DNA of 64,000 nucleotides from Brienomyrus brachyistius (Eukaryota; Chordata; Actinopteri; Osteoglossiformes; Mormyridae): contig NC_064548.1 of the NCBI RefSeq assembly GCF_023856365.1, positions 22,988,461-23,052,460 on the forward strand, given 5' to 3'. Under the pieces are notes generated by a model, which saw nothing but the letters and a program-made list of their open reading frames with translations, made no database searches and was not told the origin of the DNA. Each line of letters opens with the position of its first letter. Within the stretch, counting starts at the first letter, position 1. Shown here in pieces: positions 24,101-36,100 of the stretch. Made by a program: the position numbers and the translations under genes.

Positions 24101-26142
24101 AGGAGGCTGTGTGATGAAGCGTGTGTGTTCTGGGCTGACTTGGGATGGTGAACCATTACCGGCCTCCCATGCCTCTTCTGTCTTCCAGGAAGCACAGTAA
24201 GATCCAGTCCAGCAGCAGCCCATCCCTTCTGCCTTCCCTGCGGCGCTCGGACGTCCCCACAGAGGTCAGTCGTGCTTCCCGCTCTGCTGCCACCCCTCAT
24301 TTTAGCTGAGGGAGCCTTGCTGCTGAGTGACTCATTGTGGTCTACAAGCTTATGTTTAATTCAGTTGCTGAAAGCAGGCCAGTAAATTTAGACAGACCAA
24401 AAAAACACCTTCCATAGTGTTTATATATATTGGCATACGTAATGGTCAGTCCTCAATTAACGATCAGTAAGCACAAGTCTGATTAGTCCTCTTTTTTATT
24501 TAATGTTATTGAGTTTATTGACATATTTTATGCAGTGCACTGTCAGAAAAAAGAGTACCCTTTTGTACCTTTGTCACTGGGGCTATACCCTCAAGGGTCT
24601 GCCAGCTGTACCCTAGCTGCAGGTAAATGTACATTTTAAGATACAGAAATGGACCATGGGGAACATTTTTGTACCATTGATGGTACGCTAATGCTGTTTG
24701 TACTTTGGGTATGTTCATAATCTATTTCTGTACCTTAAGTTAGACTAAAAGGTACATTTACCTACCGTTAGCATACAATTGGCAGACACTTGAGGGTATA
24801 TCCCCAGTAACGAGCAAAGGTACAAAATTATACTCTTTTTTTTTCTGATAGTGTAGGAGAAGGTGACTCTTGCTTCTTTTGGGAGCCTGTTGAAGTGGCC
24901 GCCGTCCTCGTTGATCATTGGTAGCCTGAACTTCTGACTTTGCTCCCCAGAGCACCAGCAGCACCTCCGGGATCAAGACCGAATCCTCGAGCCAGCACAA
25001 CTGGAGCTTGGCGGAACAGCAGGGGAGCAGCCCCTCTGCCCAACACAATGGGGGAGGATGCGAGGCTCGGGTCGGCCCCGGGGCGGAGGAGGGGCGGGGC
25101 CAGGGGACCCCCGCTAGGCAGACGGCGGAGCAGCTGAGCACAGGTCCAGCATCCCGAGCCGCCAAGGGCAGCAGCTCCTCTATCCCGTACATCGACTGCA
25201 GTGACATAGATAGCGAGTATGACCTGGCCAAGTGCCACGTCACACGCTCCCGTTCCCGCAGTAACGACACTCACGAGGATGAACCGGCGTTCTGGGGAGG
25301 CGGGGTTAATGGCGCGTACCACCATGAGCGCGAGCTGCGCCTGGCCAAAATCCGGTACCCGGGCCAGCCCGTGCCGCGACTCTGACGACGAGTCGTTGGA
25401 CGCTTCCCGCTCGGGCAGCGTCCCCCTCCGCGCGCCGCTCCACAGCACCCTGCTGGATGATGTTTTTCGCACCTCGGAGCAGCGAAGCCCCCTCTTGCCT
25501 CGCCGAGTCCTGGCGGGCAGCAAGAGTGCCACCTCCAGCCCGCTGGTGAGCGCTTTTCACCGGACCGGGTCGCTCGGTCACGAGCCCAATGGGCACGTGG
25601 GGCGCTGGGGTGACACCAACCGGGTCTTCGGCACACGTCCAGGGCAGCGCAACAGAGGGGCCCTTTACGGCAGCCACTCTCCCCTCGCCATGCGCCCGCC
25701 AGCCCCACATAAGCTGCGAAACGGGCATAACCGCTCAGAGACCGACCCCTCGGTCCTCAGCCGCGGTGGCGAAACACCGGGCCGCCAGGCACGCTCCGCC
25801 ATCGCCGAGCGCCGCGTGGTGGCCAATGGCCTGTGTCCCCCCAGCCAGCCCAAACAGAGCCCCGCGCGTCGACTGTACGGCCGAACAGGCGCTGATCACG
25901 TGGGAGCCGTCCAGATGACGGACGGCTCCACAAGCAGCGGCACCGAGTCCAGTGACTCTGAGTCGGAGGCAGGCATCTCCGTGGGCCACCCGCTCATGTA
26001 CGGCAACCCCATTGCCGTGGGCAACGCCTCGCCCATGCCGGGGAGTAAATTCTCCTTCGGCAGCCTGTTGGACGAGGAGCTGGAGGACGACGCCTGCTTT
26101 AACTTTAGCGACGAGGACGGCTCGCGGGTCCTGAGCTGTTAG
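18042..26142 (+). CDS. farp1: farp1, predicted short isoform: FERM-FA plus FRMD7-like tail (apparent +1 frameshift)
   Basis: This model uses the first ten FERM-FA exons (331 codons here), then the exon at 24951 read past its internal donor. Zero frame continues 144 codons to TGA 25383-25385. The +1 frame then runs 252 codons, 25384-26139, to TAG 26140-26142. The tail is Ser-rich and ends acidic. Two stretches recall FRMD7: [12 protein letters not shown] (zero frame, about 25171-25206) against FRMD7 SSSSFPFIYMDP, and ESSDSESE...YG...SPM...[15 protein letters not shown] (+1 frame, about 25945-26103) against ESSDSESE...YG...SPM...GSLQLDEEDEDAYFN. FRMD7 is a FERM-FA paralogue without DH or PH that affects actin and neurite growth. 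The total of about 780 residues, with the missing N-terminus, is near FRMD7's 714. Both the isoform and the frameshift are inference. A one-base assembly error or a real frameshift mutation would look identical. Confidence 0.6.
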
Positions 26143-27079
26143 GGTGCTCGGCTGGATTTTGCTCGTTTTCACATAGTCTTTGCCTCTGGTGACTGTGTAG
26201 AGCCACCTTGAGGTGTTTCCCCTCGCATAAGTGTTGATGTTCCCTAAGTCTCTAAAGAGCTTTTCCCATGGGAAAGATATACTGGTTTAGAGATGAGTGG
26301 GGATTATGTTTAAATGCATCCCTCTCCCTTTGCGTGCAAAGTCAACTTTGCCCAGTAGGGGGAGGGGCCATGCGGACTGGAAACGAGGTCACTCTTCGCT
26401 GTTTTGTCAGACCTGAATGGTTTTTTTGTCCGCTGGGGTTTGGGAAGCGTCTTTGTGCCAAGCTGCAGGTTTAGATGGGAGCTGCGGACTTTGTGTCCAG
26501 TCTGGACTGAAGCCTAACGAAGCACTTTGTTCTCTCTCACTCTCTGTAAAAACCCCGGTGTGGTTGACAGGCAAAGCTGACCACAGCGGATCGGGGATTT
26601 CGGTTCACTGCAAACCCCAGCTAACCGACATCTAATGATAACTAAATTTCAGAATGAACGTTTATTAATGATAGATTTACCACGACCCTCACCTGGAGAA
26701 GTGGATTGAAGGTTAGAATGGACTAAAACCTTGAGTTCAAAATGATTATTTTCCACGAGAGGATGTATAACAATCTTTGAAATATGAAATCAGTGCTCAG
26801 TCAGATGCCTTCACGCGTATTAATGGTAGGATTCAAAATGTAATTCTTTTATTTACATTTTTTTCCTTTTCCTAATAGAAGTCTTGATTTCACACTTGAA
26901 ACATTTTTAATGAAGGTTTCCAGTTAGTCTTGTGCAGTAGGTTAGTTGGAAGGAGATTCTTACTCTTAGATGTCGGGTAGATTAGTTTACACAAGTGTAG
27001 TATTGTTTACCTGTGACATTGAATGTGTTCATCATAGCCTTAGATGCGTTTCCCTGGTGCGGTTTGTGGTCATCTCGTT

Positions 27080-27169
<90 letters not shown>

Positions 27170-30100
27170 CCGCGTGTCTGCATCGTGTGCAGCTGTGCTT
27201 GTGCTCAGAAGGCTGATCTACCTGTAGCAGAATAAACCCCCCTGCCCGCCCCCCCCCCACTAACCCATGTAGTTCTCCAGCTCACCTGTTGGTCGGACGC
27301 CCTTATGGGACTCTGTAGTGGCAGGCTGTGAGAGGCTCCGCTGTAGGTGGGTCTTATTTTGGTTCAGATGAGCATGTGACCCAACCACGAATGGCCGTGA
27401 ACCAGTTCACAGACTGTAATGCATATGGGGTTAGGGCCAGTGACTGTCGTTACCGCTGGGAACAGTGGTGTACCTTTAAGGCTGTAATCCCCTGTCTTCT
27501 CTGGACCGTGGCTTGGAAGAAACGTCCCTCGGCTGACTGTGACGGCTGTGTCCATGTCGCCTCGCTGCTCACCCTCCCCGGGCATGTTCCCCATGCCCTT
27601 CCGCTTGGTCAGCTGAGGTGCCGACCTCCACAAGCACCTGCCCAGCCTTGTGACACTCTCACTATCCAGCATGCACTGCTGCCCAGCCTCTCCCAGAACC
27701 GTTTACTTCCTTCTCTTTTTACAAATTCAAGACCTATGGAGCTTCATGCCCATTATTGTCATCTGTTTGTGATGTATGACCTGACTATCCTATCTGACTC
27801 TGTTTGTAACACAATGCTTGTTTTCTTTTAAAAATCAAAAGAAAGCTCTTTGTCAAATGTAAACACTCTCCTGTCAGCATGTCCTTGTTGGAAAGAGATC
27901 GTACACCACTTCTGCTTCTCTTCTTTCGCTGATCTGCAGTGGCCAGCCTACCTTTCCGTGGGGGTGGGGGGGGGGGGGCGGTGGCGGTGCCGGCCAGGGT
28001 TCCCTTTGAACGCAGTGATCCCATTAACTTCAGAGTTAGCTTCAGGAAGCCGCAGCGTGGAATAATCTAGCAGGGGCTGCATGTTTGTGTAAGAAACGTC
28101 CATATTTATTCAACCGTTATGCATATCTCACTCACTTTGCTGTGATTTTTTAAAATATTATTTATACAGTTCCCAAATTTTGTACTGCACTAATTACAAA
28201 TGTTAAATGACCCACAAATGTAAAGATGCACATAAATTTTTGGTTCGCTCTTCTGATGATTATTTCAACTGTATTGGGATTCAAGACGTCTGTGAAAGGT
28301 CTGCAGTGAATTTTACTTTCTATGTTTTATTTCTGCAAAATGAAGAATTTCCTGTAGGTGGATCTCTTGTACTCTGCTAAGAAGGTTGGGTCAGTGTTCC
28401 TCAGGCTACGCTGTTGAGATTTAGGCAGCGGGAGAACGAGGGTCACCTTGGTTACTGGATCACTGCGGTTTTAAAGAGACACTGAGCGCTGACTGTTGGC
28501 TTTTCATGGGCTGATATGCTGCACGCAGCTAACGCACTGCTTATGGGACCACCGGTTATTGATCTGGGGGGGGGGGGGTCTGAACCAGATCGACGCAGTA
28601 CGGCATTGCTGTGCCAGTTCCACCCGTGTTCAGCCAGCCAGACAGTCTATGTATATTGAACCCCCCACCCATTAAGGGTAGAATGCATGGGCACTTCTGC
28701 ACAGGGGGCTACCACCACCCCAACACTCTGGCATGTCCCTGGAGAGTGAACCCCCGCCCTCCCCCCCCCACCCTACCACCACCCTTGCTCTCTGGCATGG
28801 CGTGTGTCCCGCAGTGTCCCCCACTGCGTGCCCACTGGCACACTTTACGTTTCCGCCCCATTCAGTCCTCCCACAAGCAGCACTTTCAGTAAGTCTCACT
28901 GCAAGACTCGTAGCCTTTTTTGTAAAACTAAACAGTTTTCTAAAGCATGTTTCATATTAGCATTAACGTTTGTAAGCTTATTTCGTACTGAGCTTCTTTT
29001 CTTGAGGTTGGCTCTTTAGTCCTTTTTGTACTATGCTATTAGTGCGTATTAATCGCAGTCTTGCGTTTTGCTGAATGCTCCGTCACGGCCGCGGTTGGCA
29101 GAGATACCTGCTGAAAGTGCTGCTTCTCACTGTCCCAAAACCAGAACCCAGAACACGGGATGGACTGTGTGTACTGACGGCCCGGCTATACCCTGACCTG
29201 TTCTCTGTCCTCGATCAGCCCGGCCTCCTCTCCCCATAAAAAGCTGTTGAGTTGGTATAAGCCAAGGCAGTTCTCATGACTGTCAGTTGGGCTTTGTTAA
29301 GTCTTGGCGAGGGGTGGGCTAAGTCTACACTCACTGTAACACCCCCCATGCATTTCCTAACTGCTGGAAGACTTCTGTTGAAAACTAGGCCCCGCTATGT
29401 ACTTGCGACTGTAATACTTTTGTATATTCTAGCTTTGTATTGGTGTTCCTCTTGGCACGTGCTGCATTCTGTTACTGTCTGATTTTCTATACTTTAACAT
29501 TGTATAGGGTTGTGCACTAGTGTCAATAAAGTTGACCTTTGTGAAGTGGGAGTCCAGAATCTTCTTTAAAGACCCCCAACGATGTCTTGTGATCGTCCTA
29601 GATGCTAGAGTATCCCTGCCCTCCCGTCTGTGGTGGTGTTAGTAGAACATTCTTAGTTGTTGTCGTGTGTTTGTCTCTCATTTATGCATTGGTTCTCGTG
29701 GGGGTGTGTCTGTGTAGCATGTGTGCTGGCCGTTTTGCACCATCCCATCGTCACTCCTCTTCTTCCATCACGTAGCCAGTTTCCCACTCCGTGTCGTAGA
29801 TGGCTAGAGGTTGCAGGTTAATCGCTGTCTTTTTGAAGCCAGCCTAGCGCGCTCAGTGGACAGAGAATCCGTGTCGGGCAAGTATGCCGTCCAGAACCGT
29901 AGCAAATGTAGTCATGATGTAGTTGAATTAGGTAAGTCATTCTGTCTGCCGATTTTTTTTTTTTGTTTGTTTTCATGACCGAAAGGGGCTGAAATATGTT
30001 GACCCATCAGACCCTTGAAGCCACATTCATACAATTGGAGATCTTGAGGTCTTCACATGCCTCCAGCAAATTATTGCAGTTAGCTGTAGCCATAGACCAT

Positions 30101-33100
30101 TTGATGCCCTGTTTGATGTCCCTTCTACCTATTTGCATACACCCTAGCCTTAGACATAAGAAGTTCTCTGAATGCAAAAAGCATTTCCCACTTACTGTCT
30201 TTTTACACTCTCTTTCAGGAAGAGCATCCAACAGCCCGCGCCTGTCGGATTCCTCAGGGGCATCCCAGGGTCTGCTCAATGGGCAGAAGCAGGCACTGAC
30301 CCCAGGCCAGAGCCCCGATGGCCGGCAGCCTTCCCCACTCACCAGCCCACTGCTCAATGATGCCGGCTGCCTCCGGACTGACGACGAGGACGAGGTTCGG
30401 AGGAAGGTTTGTGGCCCAAATGGCCGTGGCATGTAAAAAAGTTGGAGTGGGATCGATTGGGTGTTGGCAGCTGCTTTGGTGGTCAGCCAGAGATCATCTG
30501 TGTGCACTGAACTTGACATGTCTCTTAGTTTCCTCTATTACATCTTTGAATTCATTCAGTGCTCTCTGTTGCAGAGGTTCCCCACCGACAAGGCCTACTT
30601 CATTGCCAAGGAGTTGTTGACAACAGAGAGGACGTATCTCAAGGACCTGGAGGTTATTACTGTGGTAAGTCTGTAGTGATCCAGTTCTGCTTGCAGTTTG
30701 GTGGAGATGCCTTTGCCTCAGGCCATATTGAATGTCACGGATCTCTTGAGGGCTGGCACCGAGTCAGATTTAGGTGAGACAAAACATTGGTAAAACTTTG
30801 GTTAGCTTCCACCATGATCTCTCCTCTTAACAATTACTGTTGGAAGAAACCACATTTTGCTATTAACTGTCAATCAGCAGCTGTTAGCACAGCTAGCTCC
30901 TCTATGGTTTCCAAGGCTATACGCAAGGGAGAGCATGGCGCCTCGACTCTCCATGTTAGTGGGTATGAGTCAAAACCCTTCTAATAATAATAATAACTCG
31001 GTTATTGGCCATTTGCACAAATACGGGTGCATCAAAATTTGTATATTTGTCCTCATTTGGCTCTCCATAGCTTGGGGGTCACAGCGCAGGGTCAGCCATT
31101 GTGCGGCGTTGCTGGAGTTGGGGAGTTTAGCGCCTTCAGACTTAACTGAGCCACTCACCACCTCCACTTGCCTATTCTGTCGACTTTGCATGACTTCCTC
31201 GTGCTTGCGTGCTGCCGCACTGGATTTATGGTCTGAATTTAAACATCCGTCTTGGCAGAGAGCGTCTTGCTTGGTATTTTGTTGTTTATGCACAGAAGTC
31301 CTTTCATTTTTTTCTTTGAAGAGTCATTGAAATCTACCTCCTGTCAGAGGTCTCCCCACTTTGTGGGAAGGGTAGCAAGGAGAACGGTGGTTAAGTAGGT
31401 CTACATGAACTGGTCCCTGGAGCAAGACCCCCAACCTAAATCACTAAAGTACCTAGCTATGTAAATGGGTATAATTGTAAGCAGCAGCAAATGTAAATTT
31501 GTGTCATTATTAACAAAGCCTGCTGGTCTTGTTCAGTGTACTGGGTACACTGCTGTGGTTCTCTGATGAACCGACACTGTTACCATGGTTCTAGGCTCTC
31601 TCTTGGACATCTTTTCTACATTTTTCCCACTTTGTGTCCCTTTTCCTTTCTCTTAGTCCTTCCAGAACTCTGTGGCAAATGACGAGGCCATGCCTGACTC
31701 TCTCAGGAATATGGTTGTCTCCAACTTCGACCCCCTCTACAAGTTCCACACGGGGTTTTTGAGGGAGGTAGAGCAGAGGCTGGCTCTCTGGTGAGTTGAT
31801 GAACTTTGCCATGTTTTCTTGCTGAGTGACTATTGGTGTGTTTTATCATCAAATTGTTACATTTGTCTGCTCAAATTATTTTTAGAAGGTGGTAACATTT
31901 TTCCGGCATACATGGATTAAAGCGATAATTTTGGTTTTATTACATTTTTTTTCCCAAAAAATGAGTTTGTGCCAAACATTGCGGAATAAGCTGGCAAGAT
32001 TTCTGTATATACCTTGTTCATCTGTGTTCATAAACCTCTTGACAGTGGGCCTATTATCTCACACTATCGATCTGTAAACCTGCCTCGCGGCGACTTCCGT
32101 GTGGAGCTAAGGCAGACAGTTGGAGAGGATCCAACAGGAAATTGCATGCCTTAACGTGGCTTCAAGAGCGATGGTTTCTATGGTAATGGATGAGCAGTGA
32201 CAATGGTTCACCCCTCCCTCCATCTGTAGGGACCATCACATGGGAATCTGCTTGCATCAACCGAGTGGTTGATAACGCCTAGCTCTGCTCAAAGAAACTG
32301 AACAGGGAGAGTAGGAGTTGTTAGAATCAATCTTGGGGAAAAATAAGCTGACAAAAGGAATATTATAATGTTGGAATGTCTAATAAAAGATTAAACAGGT
32401 TGTTACATTAAAAATTGAAATGCATCAGTGGTTTGAAGCGTGCTGGAGAAGCAGCCTTAAATTCCCCCCCAAAGGCACTACATTCTGCATGTCTCTTCAC
32501 TGCATTTGATCTACTTTTCAAGTTGGACAGCCTCATGCCGTGTGTGGTAATGAGTCTCGCCTCAGGAATTTGAGAAAGACCATGATAAGTGTGGATCATC
32601 TTCATTCACTTCCTTGTTAGGGCTTGCATGGATACTCCAGGCTTCCCTCTGCTGGTTGGTACATAAAATTGCAGAATATGTATATATATATATATATATA
32701 ATGTAAACCATAGACCTGAGGTGGGCAATATTATTCAGAGAGGACTGTTGAGTATGCAGGTTTTTGCTGCAACTAGATTACTAATTAGCGAACTGATTGG
32801 CTGAAGAGTTCTCACACCTGGGTTTGAACAGTGACTTAAAGGTTATCCTAAAAACCTGTATACCAGCTGACCCTTTGAGGGTCCGACTGCCCACCCCTGT
32901 TGTAGACTATACTGTATGCCCATATGTATGACCATGCTGAGGTTGATGTGATCTGCACAGGGAGGGCCGCTCCAACGCCCACATTAAAGGGGGCTACCAG
33001 CGGATTGGGGATGTCATGCTGAAGAACATCCAGGGCTTAAAGGTACGGACCCTTTGCCAAAATGCTGTTCACTGCCACCGCATTGTTGACACCCACAGCA

Positions 33101-36100
33101 TGAACCAGGGCTGAGCGCTGAAGCTGCATTGCTGGGTATTTGGTGGTGAATGATTCAGTGATTTGGTTCAGAATAAGTAGGATTTTCCAGGAAGTACAAT
33201 TCCCCGAAGCTTATTCATACGACAGGAGAGGTTCTCACAGTCTTAGCAGTCTTAGTATTTTCACCCAGCCAAAATGGCGGTTTTAAATGTCATAGTCACA
33301 GCATTTGTTAAAGATCGTATTCTTTGAGCTCCAACAAATCCTGAAACACAAGGCGTAGTGGGCAGTGTGCATCTCAGGGAGTTGGACACCTGTGTTCAGA
33401 AGGCCATTAGCTTGGTTTCTATAGCTGGCAGGCTAATAATATCACCATTGAACCCTTGAGAAAGTTCCTTTAGACCTTGTAGCACCGTTAATACTATGCT
33501 GGTGTCTCTTGCCGCCCTGTTAAAACTCTTCCCTGTTATTGAAGCCCTGTGTGTTTTACGGGGAGCAGAGGAGCATTAAAGAGTTTGTAGGAGGAAGGCG
33601 GAGCTATTTGGGATCATGGCTGTCTGATTGGTTCTTTGGTATTTAGACAGGCTGCACGCTGGGTCAGAAGTAACAGATGGAATGGGGTGGGGAGGGGGGG
33701 CATTATTTGGCTAATTAAGAGCGCCCTCCCTTCATACTTCCCCCTAAACCAGCGGTTCGCGTTTGAAGCCTTTTTAATCACTCTAATCGTTATGCTCATT
33801 AATGAACATGGTCCAACAAGAAATAGTCATATGGGCTCCACCCAGGGGGTCCACTGAACTCTGCCATGTGACCCAGGCAGGGGTCTGGCCAGCCGGTCAC
33901 CTATGTGTCTGGACTTTTTCATGTGTGGACCAACGGATCTCCTTTGGAGCACCACAGGTGCATTATGGGAATGGGCTTTAAACCATACCGTGATTTAAGT
34001 AGATGACCGTCCAACATAAGTGATGGATTATTATGCTCGAGCAGTAATTCCGACATGGCTGCCCACCTCCTGTAGACACACGCCTCTTCTTATCCGCCCC
34101 CAAATTGTCAAATCGGACCGATAAAGGGACCACCATCCCTTCAGGTGCGCTGAGCGTCTGCCGTTCGTGAAGGCGCCGCCCGTGGCCGCCGGTGTGTGAC
34201 GCGGCCTCCCCGTTTCCTGCAGCAGCTCTCGGCCCACTTGCAGAGGCACTCGGAGGTGCTGCTGGAGCTGGAGACGGCGTGCCGCGCCTCACGCCGCCTG
34301 GAGGCCCTGTGCCGGGACTTCGAGCTGCAGAAGGCGTGCTACCTGCCCCTCAACGTCTTCCTGATGCGGCCCCTGCACCGCCTCATGCACTACAAACAGA
34401 TCCTGGAGCGGCTCTGCAAGCACTACCCCCCCACGCACGAAGACTTCCGGGACTCCCGGGGTAGGCGCCCGCATGTGTCTTTTTCATATTGGCCAGTCTT
34501 GCACTTGCACCCCCCCTTCCCTACACTCCCTGGGACCAGCATCACAACCTTGAATTCAATGAACGGTTCTGTAAATTGCAGGACTGATATGTATGGTGGT
34601 GGGCGGCTCAGCAGGTTACGATGCTGGCTCTGGGATCAGAAGGTTGTCAGTTCAAATTCCATGGTCTGAGGGATGGTTTCACCATTCAGCCCTTGACCTT
34701 TAACCCCTCACTTTTAGAAAATATCAGTTTGTACTGATAATATAATTACTTGTTATCACTGGGGCTGGCTGTACCCTCAAGGGTCCGTCAGATGTATCCT
34801 AGCTGAAGTGTGCATGTACTTTTTAGTCTAATTTAAGGTACAGAAATGGACTCGGAGGAACCATTGTTGTACCATTGGGGGTACATTGTTGTTTGTACTT
34901 TGGGAGATGAAACTGTACCACGGCTGTACCAGTGTGATTTCACCAGGGTTTGACTGACCCCACTGCATCTGCCGAACATCCTAATGTATTTATGTAACAT
35001 TCTAGGTCCGTCCTGTTTTGTACAGGCTAGGAAATACAATTCAGATGTTAAAATTTTGTACGATTTCAGGCGTTTGAACATGCCAGTGACTGCAGTTTTT
35101 AGTGAATCCATGCAGATTTTCCAGTGTCTGTTAGAAGTGACCTGTCTGTCTGATTCATATTAGGGAAACCAATCATTGAACGGAATGGCTTTGATTTACT
35201 GTGGTGTAACAGTATCGTGGGAACGCTGAAACTCAGAGCAGAGAGATGGAACTGCAGCGACAGCCGTGGTTTTTTGGAAGGATGAAGTACAGAGTGTTTG
35301 GGTTGTGAAGCTGGTGTGAGCAGAGTGATTAGGGCTGATTCCTCCCGACGCACGTTCGCCCTCCAGCTGCGCTAGCGGACATATCGGAGATGGTGGCCCA
35401 GCTCCATGGTACCATGATCAAGATGGAGAACTTCCAGAAGCTGCTGGAACTCAGGAAGGACTTGGTGGGCATCGACAATCTGGCCGCTCCAGGACGGGTA
35501 AGCTTTGTCCTCGGATTTCCTCACCCCGGTGACCTCCAGGTCATATCCTAGTTGAAGCAGTAAAGGCTGTGGGTTTTTTCCCCATGAACAAACGGTGACT
35601 TTCCCCATTGTCTGTTGCAGGAGTTCATCAGGTTGGGCTGTTTGAGCAAGCTGTCTGGGAAAGGTCTGCAGCAGCGAATGTTTTTCCTGGTAATTCCCGT
35701 TTTCCTGGATTTAACTGTAACCATGGACGAATTGGGGGAGTGTGATTGGGGGGTGTCACGGCTCAGCGTCAGTCGCTTCCTGATTTGACTCAAATAAGAC
35801 CTGGGTTAATCCCAGAAGTTATTTACAGGATAAAATAATCCCAGCCATGGCTTTTGAAGCCTTGTCCCGCCCGTAGCTGGTCGAGACAAAGACCACTTCA
35901 TTTAGCATTAATGCTTTTATTTCACATCGTTACGCAACTTTTAACACGGCTAAAATTAAAGGGGCGAGAACCAGATTCCTGGACAGTCCTGGAAAATTCC
36001 GGGACAAGCCTCGCAAAGCGCCACTCCCCTGGGTATCGGTGCGTTTAACTCAGTTGGCACTGTGGCATTTGTTAAATGGGCTCTAATATTCAAATTAATA

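Larger units (their letters stand above)
26143..29550 (+). other. farp1: Putative 3'UTR of the short farp1 isoform
   Basis: About 3.4 kb follows TAG 26140-26142 with no recognisable exon before 30219. It contains a perfect (GT)43 at 27083-27168, G-runs at about 27966 and 28567, and AATAAA at 27231 and 29525. The ORF of 167 codons at 27328-27831 shows no familiar domain. Whether the stretch is transcribed as a 3'UTR or only as intron cannot be told from sequence alone. Confidence 0.45.

Noticed and set aside
23274..24264. Assigning the gene as farp2
   Set aside because: The FA exon, the pre-DH SPLLND block, the inter-PH linker and the C-terminus fit FARP1 better than FARP2 from memory.
25355..25396. 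A 42-base GT...AG mini-intron that might explain the frame change in the alternative exon
   Set aside because: It is far below the usual minimum intron size in vertebrates, and the zero-frame residues it would remove look coding.
24915..25853. Several long minus-strand ORFs (up to 205 codons) across the alternative farp1 exon
   Set aside because: They are antisense shadows of a GC-rich coding exon, are Arg/Ala/Gly-rich and show no domain.
27328..27831. Plus-strand ORF of 167 codons
   Set aside because: No domain, mixed composition, and it lies within the putative 3'UTR. Treated as chance.
30007..30519. Minus-strand ORF of 170 codons
   Set aside because: It is the shadow of the farp1 exon at 30219-30406 plus flanking intron.
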